From Hyphomicrobiales bacterium (lineage in GTDB: Bacteria; Pseudomonadota; Alphaproteobacteria; Rhizobiales; Rhizobiaceae): 64,000 nt of DNA. The translations under genes and the position numbers were made by a program. Shown piece by piece: positions 25,697 to 33,806 of the stretch. The stretch spans positions 1 through 64,000 of the forward strand of contig UBJR01000006.1 of the NCBI GenBank assembly GCA_900465675.1, in the 5' to 3' direction. The notes under the pieces were generated by a model. That model had not been told where the DNA came from and did not search any database. It saw only the letters and a list, made by a program, of their open reading frames with translations. The number at the start of each line of letters is the position of its first letter. The first letter of the stretch is position 1.

Positions 25697-26503
25697 ATGA
25701 CCACCTTCAAGGACTTCCTCCTCACCCACCCCGCCACCATCCTGATCGAGATCACCGGCACCCAGGGCTCCACCCCGCGTGAAACCGGCACATTCATGCT
25801 CGTCTCCCCCACCGCCATCTGGGGCACGATCGGGGGCGGTCAGTTCGAATATCTGGCGATCGAAAACGCCCGCAGCCTGCTCCAAAACAGCGGCAAGGAA
25901 ACCATGGACATCCCGCTCGGCCCCGAGATCGGCCAGTGCTGCGGCGGCCGCACACAACTGCGCTTCCGCAGGGTGACCACCGACGTCCTTGAAGAGCTGG
26001 AAACCAGGCGCGTCGACGAAGCCGAACACCGGCCGGCCGTCTATCTCTTTGGCGCCGGCCATGTCGGCCGGGCGCTGGCCGCAGCCCTCGCGCCGCTGCC
26101 GCTGGCAGTGACGGTCATCGAAACCCGCAAGGAAGAACTGACAAGCCTGCCCGCCGAAACCAAAACCCTGCTGACGCCGATGCCCGAGGCGCTGATCGCC
26201 GAGGTCCCGGCAGGCTCGGCGGTCGTCATCCTGACGCATGACCATGCCCTCGATTTCCTGATCGCCCGCGAGGCGCTGGCGCGAACCGACCTCGCCTACA
26301 CAGGCATGATTGGCTCGGTCACCAAGCGCGCTACGTTTTCGAGCTGGCTGTCGCGCGAGGGCGGCGAAAGGCGCTGGCTCGAGCGTCTGACATTGCCGAT
26401 CGGCGGCTCTGCCGTCCGCGACAAGCGCCCGGAAGTGATCGCCGCCATGACCGCCGCCGAGATTCTGACGGCGTTGGCTGTTTATGGCCAGCGCTCGAAA
26501 TGA
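25697..26503 (+). CDS. xdhC: Xanthine dehydrogenase accessory protein XdhC
   Basis: XdhC binds molybdenum cofactor, promotes its sulfuration and inserts it into XdhB. The 268-residue product has the N-terminal XdhC/CoxI domain (ITGTQGSTPRETGTFMLVS, GTIGGGQFEYLAIENAR, IGQCCGGRTQLRF) and a C-terminal Rossmann domain (YLFGAGHVGRALAAAL, TPIGGSAV-like LPIGGSAVRDKRPEVIAAM). It follows xdhB after a 223-bp gap mostly filled by a palindromic repeat. No clear SD is seen before the ATG, possibly because the repeat lies close by. Confidence 0.94.
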   Translation: MTTFKDFLLTHPATILIEITGTQGSTPRETGTFMLVSPTAIWGTIGGGQFEYLAIENARSLLQNSGKETMDIPLGPEIGQCCGGRTQLRFRRVTTDVLEELETRRVDEAEHRPAVYLFGAGHVGRALAAALAPLPLAVTVIETRKEELTSLPAETKTLLTPMPEALIAEVPAGSAVVILTHDHALDFLIAREALARTDLAYTGMIGSVTKRATFSSWLSREGGERRWLERLTLPIGGSAVRDKRPEVIAAMTAAEILTALAVYGQRSK

Positions 26504-26685
26504 TCGCGCGATTCCCGGCCATCCAGGAACCCCAGATCGCGCCTGACCCGGTCGGGCATGGTGTCGGGGTCGAGCCGCGAGGAGTATACGAACGTGCGAT
26601 AGACCCATGCCCGAAGACGCGAGACAAGCGCTTTTACCGGCAGCTCGTGGTGCAGTTCATTGCGTTCGATCGTTGAGTCTTTCAT
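26482..26685 (-). CDS. Small DUF1127-like protein
   Basis: The 67-residue product is basic and arginine rich: LVSRLRAWVYRTFVYSSRLD, then MPDRVRRDLGFLDGRESRDHFERW. The DR..RDLG pattern resembles the YjiS-like DUF1127 domain, whose small members act in RNA metabolism and phosphate or carbon adaptation in rhizobia, but the match is imperfect. ATG 26685 has AAGGTGA at good spacing. It is convergent with xdhC, overlapping its end by 22 bp, and divergent from a LysR gene. Family call is tentative. Confidence 0.55.
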   Translation of the reverse strand: MKDSTIERNELHHELPVKALVSRLRAWVYRTFVYSSRLDPDTMPDRVRRDLGFLDGRESRDHFERWP

Positions 26686-26788
26686 GACAGTCACCTTCAT
26701 TCACTTGACGGTATGACTTGCAGTCTGCGCCCGAAAATGCTGAAATTCCAATCGAACAAACATGCGAACGCATAAAGAGAACTTATCC

Positions 26789-27694
26789 ATGAAGCTCTCC
26801 AAGCAATTCCCGCTGAATGCGCTGCGCGTCTTCGAGGCCGTGGCGCGGCATGGCAGTTTCACCAAGGCGGGCGAAGAGCTCGGCATGACCCAGACGGCGG
26901 TGAGCTATCAGGTGAAATTGCTGGAAGAGAATATCGGCGAGCCGCTGTTCCTGCGCCGCCCGCGGCAGATCAGCCTGACCGAAACCGGGGAAAGGCTGGC
27001 GCCGCAGGTGACGGAAGCCTTCGAGACGCTGCAGCTCGCCATGGCCGAGGCGCGCGGCGAGACCGAAGTGACGCTACAGATCACCTGCCTGGCAACCTTC
27101 GCCTCACAATGGCTGGCCCGGAAGCTCGGCCTCTTCCAGCTCGCCCATCCCAATATAGCCGTGCGCATGAACACGTCGGACACGCTGGTCGATCTCGGCC
27201 GCGAGGCCTTCGATATCGGCATCCGCTCCGGCGCCGGCGAGTGGCCGGGCCTGCGCGCCGAGAAACTCATGGATGTCTATTTCACCCCGATGCTGAGCCC
27301 GGCGCTCGCCAAGACCATCGGCGGCATCCACGAGCCCGCCGATCTCCTGAAGCTCAGGATTTTCGATACGACAGATCCCTGGTGGCACCAGTGGCTGGAG
27401 GCGGCCGGCGTTCCGACATCGAACCTGAAGACAAGGGCGTCGAGCTTCTACGGCGCCCAGGCCTACGAAGCGGCCGCCGCCGTCGCCGGCCAGGGCGTCG
27501 CCATACTGACCCCGGCTTTCTACCCGGACGAGCTCGCCAGCGGCAAGCTGATCCGCCCCTTCGACCTGGAATGCACCGATGGCCGCGGCTATTGGCTGGC
27601 TTACCCCGAAAACCGCCGCAACGTCCCGAAAATCAAGGCTTTCAGAAACTGGATCCTGACGGAGATGCACGGCACCGAAGCGCCGTCTCAATAG
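26789..27694 (+). CDS. LysR family regulator, GcvA-like
   Basis: The 301-residue product has the LysR HTH (PLNALRVFEAVARHGSFTKAGEELGMTQTAVSYQVKLLEENIGEPLF) and a periplasmic-binding-type effector domain (TCLATFASQWLARKLGLFQLAHPNIAVRMNTS). The PLNALRVFEAVARHGSF start is typical of the GcvA/AmpR-like subgroup. I chose ATG 26789; an ATG nine codons upstream is also open. It lies divergently from the small DUF1127-like gene and downstream of the xdh genes. Its target is unknown; regulation of purine genes is only positional inference. Confidence 0.88.
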   Translation: MKLSKQFPLNALRVFEAVARHGSFTKAGEELGMTQTAVSYQVKLLEENIGEPLFLRRPRQISLTETGERLAPQVTEAFETLQLAMAEARGETEVTLQITCLATFASQWLARKLGLFQLAHPNIAVRMNTSDTLVDLGREAFDIGIRSGAGEWPGLRAEKLMDVYFTPMLSPALAKTIGGIHEPADLLKLRIFDTTDPWWHQWLEAAGVPTSNLKTRASSFYGAQAYEAAAAVAGQGVAILTPAFYPDELASGKLIRPFDLECTDGRGYWLAYPENRRNVPKIKAFRNWILTEMHGTEAPSQ

Positions 27695-28020
27695 CCCATT
27701 TCGGGCGCATAGAAGCAGCGCGGCGTATCCTCGTTGGGAAACAGGCAGAGGTGATAATCGCCATCGCCGGAATGCATCGCCTTGGTCAAAGGCAGCAGGA
27801 AAACGTGATAGCGCGTCACCAGCCGGTGGTCGCCCGGCACCAGTGTCACCCGGTAGCCGTTGGGTGTCACCTTGACGCTTTTCGACGGAATCATCTGGCA
27901 ATCCCCGGTCTCGCTGTCGCCGTTGCAGCAGAAGGGATCATAAGCCCATCCGGACGCCGCATCATGCGCCAGAGCGCCGGGCGCAAAGGCAATCAATACG
28001 CATGCCAAAATGCTTCGCAT
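27688..28020 (-). CDS. Small secreted cysteine-containing protein of unknown function
   Basis: The 110-residue product has a signal peptide (MRSILACVLIAFAPGALA) and a mature part starting HDAASGWAYDPFCCNGDSETGDCQMI. It contains six cysteines in all, five of them after the signal peptide, including CCNGDSETGDC and the C-terminal pair CLFP/RCFY. I do not recognise the family. GGAGA precedes ATG 28020. It overlaps the end of the LysR gene by 7 bp, convergently. Export and disulfides are predicted; no function is assigned. Confidence 0.75.
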   Translation of the reverse strand: MRSILACVLIAFAPGALAHDAASGWAYDPFCCNGDSETGDCQMIPSKSVKVTPNGYRVTLVPGDHRLVTRYHVFLLPLTKAMHSGDGDYHLCLFPNEDTPRCFYAPEMGY

Positions 28021-28104
28021 GGGCACATCTCCAGATGAATGCCCCACCGGATATGCGCTCTCGCAGCAATGCGGCGGCCCTCAGATGAAGGTGTACCGAA
28101 GCCG

Positions 28105-28803
28105 TCACATTTCAAGACGGCCGTGCGGTCCCATCAGTGCATCGAGCCCGTCCAGGCTGACAACATCAGCCGATCCGCGAAAGATCAGCAGCGGCTTGCC
28201 GAATATTTCCACCCCGTCCTTGTGGACGATCAGCCCTTCTCCATCCCGGCAGGCGACGATCCGGTTGGTAATCGTCTCGCTGTAGCGCAACAGCGCCGGA
28301 AGGTAGCGTTCGTCCTCGTTCAGATGCGGGAAATACTCGCAGGGCACCAGATTGAGCGCCTCGCCATCCGTGATGTCCTCTGGCTGCTGCCCCAGGAAAA
28401 AGGCATCGACGGCGATGGTCGGCGTCATCAGGATGGCCCCGGCGCTGGTGCCGATCAGGATACCATCGTCGAGCGTCCAGACCCGCAGCCGTTCGAACAC
28501 ATCAGCGTTCCGCAGCCGCTGCAGGAAATGCCCGGTATGGCCGCCGGAGAGGTGGATGGCGTTGCAGGAAAACAGCCGCTCGAGATCGTCAGACACGATG
28601 TTGTCGAGATCGATGAACGGATCAAGCTTGAGGCCATGCGCGGCGTAGTAGGCGGCCTTCTCGTTGAAGAACTGGCGGTCGGGATCGGGGCCGGAGGAGA
28701 CATAGCCGATATGGTTGCCGCGCTGGCGCACGATCTCTGCCAGCCGCCTGTCCATCGGCGCATTCTCGGCAATCACCTGGTCGCTGTAGAGCGCAAGGAT
28801 CAT
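28105..28803 (-). CDS. Peptidase S51 (dipeptidase E-like) family protein
   Basis: The 232-residue product has the S51 fold: MILALYSDQVIAENAPMDRRL at the start, IHLSGGHTGHFLQRL and the nucleophile elbow GTSAGAILMTPTI with the catalytic serine. A later FPHLNEDER may hold the His. Family members cleave N-terminal Asp dipeptides or cyanophycin dipeptides (beta-Asp-Arg). The LSGGHTGHF motif is typical. No cyanophycin genes are nearby, so the substrate is unknown. It is divergent from puuD across a 128-bp gap. Confidence 0.82.
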   Translation of the reverse strand: MILALYSDQVIAENAPMDRRLAEIVRQRGNHIGYVSSGPDPDRQFFNEKAAYYAAHGLKLDPFIDLDNIVSDDLERLFSCNAIHLSGGHTGHFLQRLRNADVFERLRVWTLDDGILIGTSAGAILMTPTIAVDAFFLGQQPEDITDGEALNLVPCEYFPHLNEDERYLPALLRYSETITNRIVACRDGEGLIVHKDGVEIFGKPLLIFRGSADVVSLDGLDALMGPHGRLEM

Positions 28804-28931
28804 CGGCCCTCTCCTTCAGAACTGCCCCGCAACTATCGGCGATCCGGCACGCGATGGGAAGCCAACTTCCCCCTTCCCTCGCGCATCAACATTCTGCAAT
28901 GTGACGAGTCGGAGGAAGATAGGGGAACAGC

Positions 28932-30176
28932 ATGTATGAATACGCCATAGCGTGGGAATGGTTCGCCTTTGCAGCGCGCTGGTTCCACGTCATCACCGCG
29001 ATTGCCTGGATCGGCTCGTCCTTCTATTTCATCGCCCTCGACCTCGGCCTCGTGAAGCGGCCGCATCTGCCGGTCGGCGCCTATGGCGAGGAGTGGCAGG
29101 TCCATGGCGGCGGCTTCTATCACATCCAGAAATATCTGGTGGCCCCGGCGCAGATGCCGGAGCATCTGACCTGGTTCAAATACGAGAGCTATTTCACCTG
29201 GCTCTCGGGCTTCCTGATGCTCTGTATCGTCTATTACGGCGGTGCCGATCTCTTCCTCATCGACCGCCATGTGCTGGATATCAGTCCGATGACGGCGATC
29301 CTAATTTCGCTGGCCTCACTTGCCGGCGGCTGGCTGGTCTATGATCTGCTCTGCAAATCGCCGCTCGGCCGCAATACCTGGGGCCTGATGATCGTGCTCT
29401 ATGCCGTGCTGGTCTTCATGGCCTGGGGCTATACCCAGCTCTTCACCGGCCGCGCCGCCTTCCTGCATCTCGGTGCCTTCACCGCGACGATCATGTCGGC
29501 CAATGTCTTCATGATCATCATCCCCAACCAGAAGATCGTCGTCGCCGACCTGATCGCCGGGCGCACGCCCGATCCGAAATACGGACAGATTGCCAAGCAG
29601 CGCTCGCTGCACAACAACTATCTGACGCTGCCCGTCATCTTCTTCATGCTGTCGAACCATTATCCGCTGGCCTTCGGCACCGCCTTCAACTGGGTGATCG
29701 CCGCCCTCGTCTTCCTGATGGGCGTCACCATCCGCCACTGGTTCAACACCACGCATGCCAGAAAGGGCCGCCCGACCTGGACCTGGATCGCCACCGTCAT
29801 CCTGTTTATCCTGATCATGTGGCTCTCGACCGTGCCGAAGGTGCTGACCGGCGAGAAGGATGCCGATGCCGCCGCCGTGGCACCTGCGTTCCAGCAGTTC
29901 GCCGGCGATCCGCATTTCCCTGCCGTCAAGCAACTGGTCGGCACGCGCTGTTCCATGTGCCATGCGGCCGAGCCCGTTTACGAAGGCATCGTTCGGGCGC
30001 CGAAGAACGTCATGCTCGAAAACGACGCGGAAATTGCCGCCCACGCCCGGGAAATCTATATACAGGCAGGCCGCAGCCATGCGATGCCGCCCGGCAATGT
30101 CACAGAGATCACCGCCGACGAGCGCAAGCTGCTCGTCGCCTGGTTCGAAAGCGCAGTCGAAGGCAAACAGGAATGA
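28932..30176 (+). CDS. puuD: Membrane-bound urate hydroxylase PuuD with C-terminal cytochrome c
   Basis: PuuD oxidises urate to 5-hydroxyisourate and passes electrons to the respiratory chain. The 414-residue product has about eight membrane segments (ARWFHVITAIAWIGSSFYFIALD, YNHYF-like GGGFYHIQKYLVAP, LTWFKYESYFTWLSGFLML) with conserved histidines. A C-terminal c-type cytochrome domain carries the heme motif CSMCHA (about residues 343-348). This fusion is typical of alphaproteobacterial PuuD. It is the first gene of a two-gene operon; its stop overlaps the guaD start by ATGA. It connects xdh (urate producer) with uraH (hydroxyisourate hydrolase) in this window. Confidence 0.95.
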   Translation: MYEYAIAWEWFAFAARWFHVITAIAWIGSSFYFIALDLGLVKRPHLPVGAYGEEWQVHGGGFYHIQKYLVAPAQMPEHLTWFKYESYFTWLSGFLMLCIVYYGGADLFLIDRHVLDISPMTAILISLASLAGGWLVYDLLCKSPLGRNTWGLMIVLYAVLVFMAWGYTQLFTGRAAFLHLGAFTATIMSANVFMIIIPNQKIVVADLIAGRTPDPKYGQIAKQRSLHNNYLTLPVIFFMLSNHYPLAFGTAFNWVIAALVFLMGVTIRHWFNTTHARKGRPTWTWIATVILFILIMWLSTVPKVLTGEKDADAAAVAPAFQQFAGDPHFPAVKQLVGTRCSMCHAAEPVYEGIVRAPKNVMLENDAEIAAHAREIYIQAGRSHAMPPGNVTEITADERKLLVAWFESAVEGKQE

Positions 30177-31480
30177 CAGTGAAACTTCTGCGCGGGCGCC
30201 TGCTCTCGTTCAAGCGCGCCCCGCAAAGCCTGAGCGATCAGGAAAGCTACAGTTATGAGACCGATGGCGGCCTTCTGATCGAAGGCGGCAAGATCATCGC
30301 TGCGGGCAGCTATGCCGATGTGAAGGCAAAAGCGCCGGACAATGCCGAGGAAGTCGATCACCGCCCGCATCTCATCATGCCCGGCTTCATCGACACGCAT
30401 CTGCATTTCCCGCAGATGCAGGTCATCGCCTCCTATGCCGCGAACCTGTTGGAATGGCTGAATACCTATACCTTCCCGGAAGAGTGCCGCTTCGTCGAAA
30501 GCGCCCATGCACAGAAGATCGCCACGCATTTCTACGACGAGCTGATCCGCCACGGCACGACCACAGCCGTCGCCTATTGCTCCGTGCACAAGACCTCCGC
30601 CGACGCCTTCTTCGCCGAAGCCATGAAGCGCGGCATGTGCATGGTCGGCGGCAAGGTGATGATGGACCGCAACGCCCCGCAGGGCCTGCTCGATACGCCC
30701 GAAATGGGCTATGACGAAACCCGCGCCGTCATCGCCGAATGGCACGGCAAGGGCCGCAACCATGTTGCCATCACCCCGCGCTTCGCCATCACCTCGACGC
30801 CGCAGCAAATGGAAGCAGCCGGAGCGCTCGCGCGCGAATTCCCCAATCTGCATATCCAGACGCATCTTTCCGAGAACCACGACGAGATCCGCTACACCTG
30901 CGAGCTCTATCCCGAAGCGATCGACTACACGGATATCTACGCCCACTACGGGCTGCTCGGCCAAAAGACGCTGTTCGGCCACTGCATCCATCTCTCGGAT
31001 CGCGAAGCCGATGCGATGAGCGAGGCCGGATCGATCGCTGTCCACTGCCCGACATCGAACCTGTTCCTCGGATCCGGCCTCTTCCCGCTGAAGGCGCTGT
31101 CGCGCCGCGAAAAGCCCGTCCGCATCGGTGTCGCCACCGATATCGGCGGCGGCTCCAGCTATTCGATGCTGCGGACGATGGACGAGGCCTACAAGATCCA
31201 GCAGCTGCTCGGCGAGCGCTTGAACCCGCTGGACAGCTATTACCATATGACATTGGGTAATGCCGAAGCCCTGTCGCTCGCAGACAGCATCGGCACGCTG
31301 GAGACCGGCACCGATGCCGATATCGTCGTCCTCAATGCCGCCGCGACACCGGCCATGGCGCTGAAGATGGACGTGGTCAAAACGCTGGTGGAAGAACTCT
31401 TCCTGCTGCAGACGATGGGCGACGACCGCTCGATCATCGAGACATATGTCGCTGGCAACGCAATGAAGGCAGCGCTTTGA
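30173..31480 (+). CDS. guaD: Guanine deaminase
   Basis: GuaD hydrolyses guanine to xanthine and ammonia, feeding xanthine dehydrogenase. The 435-residue product is an amidohydrolase: PGFIDTHLHFPQMQVIASY (metal HxH), LEWLNTYTFPEE (guanine deaminase signature), TTTAVAYCSVHK, IQTHLSENHDEI (metal His), FGHCIHLSDREADAMSEAGSIAVHCPTSNLFLGSGLFPL and VATDIGGGSSYSM (metal Asp). ATG 30173 overlaps the puuD stop. Full length. Confidence 0.96.
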   Translation: MTVKLLRGRLLSFKRAPQSLSDQESYSYETDGGLLIEGGKIIAAGSYADVKAKAPDNAEEVDHRPHLIMPGFIDTHLHFPQMQVIASYAANLLEWLNTYTFPEECRFVESAHAQKIATHFYDELIRHGTTTAVAYCSVHKTSADAFFAEAMKRGMCMVGGKVMMDRNAPQGLLDTPEMGYDETRAVIAEWHGKGRNHVAITPRFAITSTPQQMEAAGALAREFPNLHIQTHLSENHDEIRYTCELYPEAIDYTDIYAHYGLLGQKTLFGHCIHLSDREADAMSEAGSIAVHCPTSNLFLGSGLFPLKALSRREKPVRIGVATDIGGGSSYSMLRTMDEAYKIQQLLGERLNPLDSYYHMTLGNAEALSLADSIGTLETGTDADIVVLNAAATPAMALKMDVVKTLVEELFLLQTMGDDRSIIETYVAGNAMKAAL

Positions 31481-31506
31481 GATAGGGACTCAAAATCGGG
31501 GGAAGC

Positions 31507-32421
31507 ATGAGCGAGACGCAACGCAGGTTGACGACCATCTTCTCCGCCGATGTGCAGGACTATACGCGTCTGATGGGCCTTGACGAAGAAGGCACGCTGG
31601 CAACGCTGAAGCGCTACCGCGAGGCGATGTCAGGCCTGATCGCATCGCATGGCGGCCGCGTCGTCAACACCTGGGGCGACGGCCTGATCGCCGAATTCCC
31701 GAGCGTCGTCGAGGCCGTCCGGGCTGCCGTCGATGTGCAGACCGAGCTGGCAGGCTTCAACAGCGCCAAAGCGGCGAGCGAACAGATGCTGTTTCGCATC
31801 GGCATCAATCTCGGCGACATCATCGTCGAGGGTGCCGATATCTATGGCGACGGCGTCAATATCGCCGCACGCCTGCAGGCCTCGGCTCCGGCCGGCGGCA
31901 TTGTCATCTCCAACACCGTCTATGACCAGGTTCGCAACAAGGTGCCCGTTGGTTTCGATTTCCTCGGACCGCTCAGCGTCAAGAACGTCTCGGAAGCCAT
32001 CCCGAGCTACGCCATCCGCATCGGCGAGAGTCATCAAGCGCAAGCTGTCGCGCAAGCCGCACCCTCCGGAGCACCGGCCGCCGCCGCCCGCCCGGATCAG
32101 CGGCCAACGGCTTCGCCATCACGCGCCCGCAAGCTCCTCGGCATCTTCGCCATCGCCGCGGCCTTTTTCGCCCTCATCAACGCGCTCACCTGGGAAGGCA
32201 ATCTCTGGGCCGTCTGGCCGATCCTCGTGCTCGCCTTCGCTGCCGCCATGACGATCGCCCGCCTGCAGAACCGCGTCGACCAGCAACTTGCTGGCCTCGC
32301 CATCATCGGCCTCGGCCTCATCGCCATCAACCTGCTCAGCTGGCACGGCACATTCTGGGCCATCTGGCCACTCATGGCCTTCGCCGCCGTCGGCGCCATC
32401 CGCTGGGTGATGCGCGGCTGA
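31507..32421 (+). CDS. Class III nucleotidyl cyclase with duplicated C-terminal membrane region
   Basis: The 304-residue product has an N-terminal class III cyclase catalytic domain: LTTIFSADVQDYTRLM (first metal Asp), VVNTWGDGLIAEFPSVV (second metal Asp), RIGINLGDIIVEG and GDGVNIAARLQASAPAGGIVIS (transition-state Asn/Arg). It then has a low-complexity proline/alanine linker (about 175-205) and about four hydrophobic segments. The tail is an internal duplication: INALTWEGNLWAVWPIL and INLLSWHGTFWAIWPLM. The product is probably cAMP or cGMP; specificity cannot be read. Rhizobia have many such cyclases. It follows guaD by 26 bp and may be co-transcribed. Confidence 0.9.
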   Translation: MSETQRRLTTIFSADVQDYTRLMGLDEEGTLATLKRYREAMSGLIASHGGRVVNTWGDGLIAEFPSVVEAVRAAVDVQTELAGFNSAKAASEQMLFRIGINLGDIIVEGADIYGDGVNIAARLQASAPAGGIVISNTVYDQVRNKVPVGFDFLGPLSVKNVSEAIPSYAIRIGESHQAQAVAQAAPSGAPAAAARPDQRPTASPSRARKLLGIFAIAAAFFALINALTWEGNLWAVWPILVLAFAAAMTIARLQNRVDQQLAGLAIIGLGLIAINLLSWHGTFWAIWPLMAFAAVGAIRWVMRG

Positions 32422-32452
32422 AAGGGGCGGCCAAGGCCGCCCCGCCAAAGCT

Positions 32453-33256
32453 TCACACGGTCGGCACCGTTCCGCCATCGATGGTGAACTCGGCGCCATG
32501 AATCGACGCCGCCCGATCGGACGCCAGGAAGGCAACGAGCTCGGCAACTTCCTCGGGATAGGCTGGGCGGCCGGCCGGAATACCGCCGAGCGCATCCATG
32601 ATGCTCTGTTTCGCCGCCTCTGTATCGATGCCGTTCGCTTTCGAAATGCGCGAGACCAGCGCATCGGATGCTTCCGTGAGGATCCAGCCTGGCGCCACCG
32701 ATGTCACCCGCACGCCCTTGGGACCCAGCTCCTTGGAGAGCGCCTTGCTGTAATTGCTGAGCGCCGCTTTCGCCGCAGCATAGGCAATCGTCGCCTCGTG
32801 CAGCGGAAGCCGCCGCTGGATGGATGATATGTGGATCACCACACCCGTTCGCCGCTCAATCATATGTGGCACGAGCAGCCGGTCGAGACGAACGGCAGGC
32901 ATCAGGTTGAGAGCCAGCTCGTTTTGCCAATGCTCTTCCGTCAAGGCAGCAAAACCGCCGCCGGGTGCTGCCGATCCGCCGAGCGTATGAACGACAATGT
33001 CGATCCCGCCGAATTTTTCGAGCGCAGCACGCGCCAGTATCTCGACGCCTTCCGGTGTCGAGAGATCGGCGGGCACGAAGAGCGTCGCAGGCGTACCCGC
33101 CTTCGGCGCCGAACGGGCACTGGTGATGGTCTCGGCGCCAGCCGCCGCAAACCGGCGAAGGATCGCCGCACCCGCGCCTTTCGTACCGCCTGTCACAAGC
33201 ACACGCTTGCCGGAAAACTCCTCGGGAATGATCGGAAATCTTTGAGCTATGGTCAT
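32453..33256 (-). CDS. SDR family oxidoreductase
   Basis: The 267-residue product is a short-chain dehydrogenase: KRVLVTGGTKGAGAAILRRF (cofactor motif), HTLGGSAAPGGGFA, VVIHISSIQRRLPLHEATIAYAAAKAAL (catalytic Ser, Tyr, Lys) and HGAEFTIDGGTVPTV. Substrate unknown. AGAGGA precedes ATG 33256. The gene is divergent from an HxlR regulator, a pairing often seen where the HxlR protein represses the oxidoreductase in response to a reactive or toxic compound. Confidence 0.88.
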   Translation of the reverse strand: MTIAQRFPIIPEEFSGKRVLVTGGTKGAGAAILRRFAAAGAETITSARSAPKAGTPATLFVPADLSTPEGVEILARAALEKFGGIDIVVHTLGGSAAPGGGFAALTEEHWQNELALNLMPAVRLDRLLVPHMIERRTGVVIHISSIQRRLPLHEATIAYAAAKAALSNYSKALSKELGPKGVRVTSVAPGWILTEASDALVSRISKANGIDTEAAKQSIMDALGGIPAGRPAYPEEVAELVAFLASDRAASIHGAEFTIDGGTVPTV

Positions 33257-33342
33257 ATCAGTCCTCTTGTGTTGGAGGACGGGGCGCCGCCGTCCAAAAC
33301 AATCGCGTTGCTTGAAGGCGAAGATGGCTTTAGGCTTTCGAG

Positions 33343-33717
33343 ATGACAAGTACGCACGAAAAAGTAGGGTACTTACCTGAAAGTAAGTCCAACGATGACC
33401 TGACCCCATCGACCGCCGCAGAAGGCGTTGAGAATGTGCTGCGCATGCTCGAAGGGCGCTGGAAGCTCGTCATCCTCTTCCACCTTTTCGGCGGCAATGT
33501 GCTGCGCTTTTCCGATCTGGAACGCGCAATCCCGGCCATCTCGCAAAAGATGTTGATCCAGCAGCTGCGCCAGATGGAAGCCGATGGCATCGTCAGGCGT
33601 ATCGTCCACCATCAGGTGCCGCCGAAGGTGGAATATTGCCTCACCGACTGGGGCCAATCGCTCTGCCCGGCGCTCGACGCGCTGTTGACATGGGCCGCCG
33701 CCAAGCCTGCAGGATAG
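33343..33717 (+). CDS. HxlR family transcriptional regulator
   Basis: The 124-residue product has an HxlR winged helix: VLRMLEGRWKLVILFHLFGGNVLRFSDLERAIPAISQKMLIQQLRQMEADGIVRR, then a wing VPPKVEYCLTDWGQSL. It lies divergently from an SDR gene. An inverted repeat, ACTTAC-N6-GTAAGT (33371-33388), lies just inside the annotated 5' end; the first 25-30 codons are not part of the conserved domain. No in-frame ATG other than 33343 gives a full domain. HxlR proteins often sense electrophiles through a cysteine; one Cys is present near the C-terminal third (EYCLTDW). Confidence 0.87.
   Translation: MTSTHEKVGYLPESKSNDDLTPSTAAEGVENVLRMLEGRWKLVILFHLFGGNVLRFSDLERAIPAISQKMLIQQLRQMEADGIVRRIVHHQVPPKVEYCLTDWGQSLCPALDALLTWAAAKPAG
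33371..33388. promoter_or_regulatory. Candidate HxlR operator
   Basis: ACTTAC-CTGAAA-GTAAGT is an 18-bp site with perfect 6-bp arms. HxlR/YodB-type regulators frequently bind TAC/GTA-rich dyads. It overlaps codons 10-16 of the hxlR gene as annotated and lies about 115 bp from the SDR start. Confidence 0.5.
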
Positions 33718-33779
33718 TCCGGAAACCCTGCTCTAAGCATATGTTTCTGCTGGCAGCGGGACTTGAATATGCTACCTCT

Positions 33780-33791
33780 CGGAAGCTTCCG
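33780..33791. promoter_or_regulatory. Palindrome before the lldD-like gene
   Basis: CGGAAGCTTCCG is a perfect 12-bp palindrome directly followed by the GGAGG ribosome-binding site of the lldD-like gene. It could be a short mRNA hairpin or an operator; nothing in the sequence decides. Confidence 0.35.
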
Positions 33792-33806
33792 GAGGATGCC
33801 GATATC

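Noticed and set aside
30739..31253. Frames within guaD on both strands
   Set aside because: They are shadows of the amidohydrolase frame, arginine-rich and without motifs.
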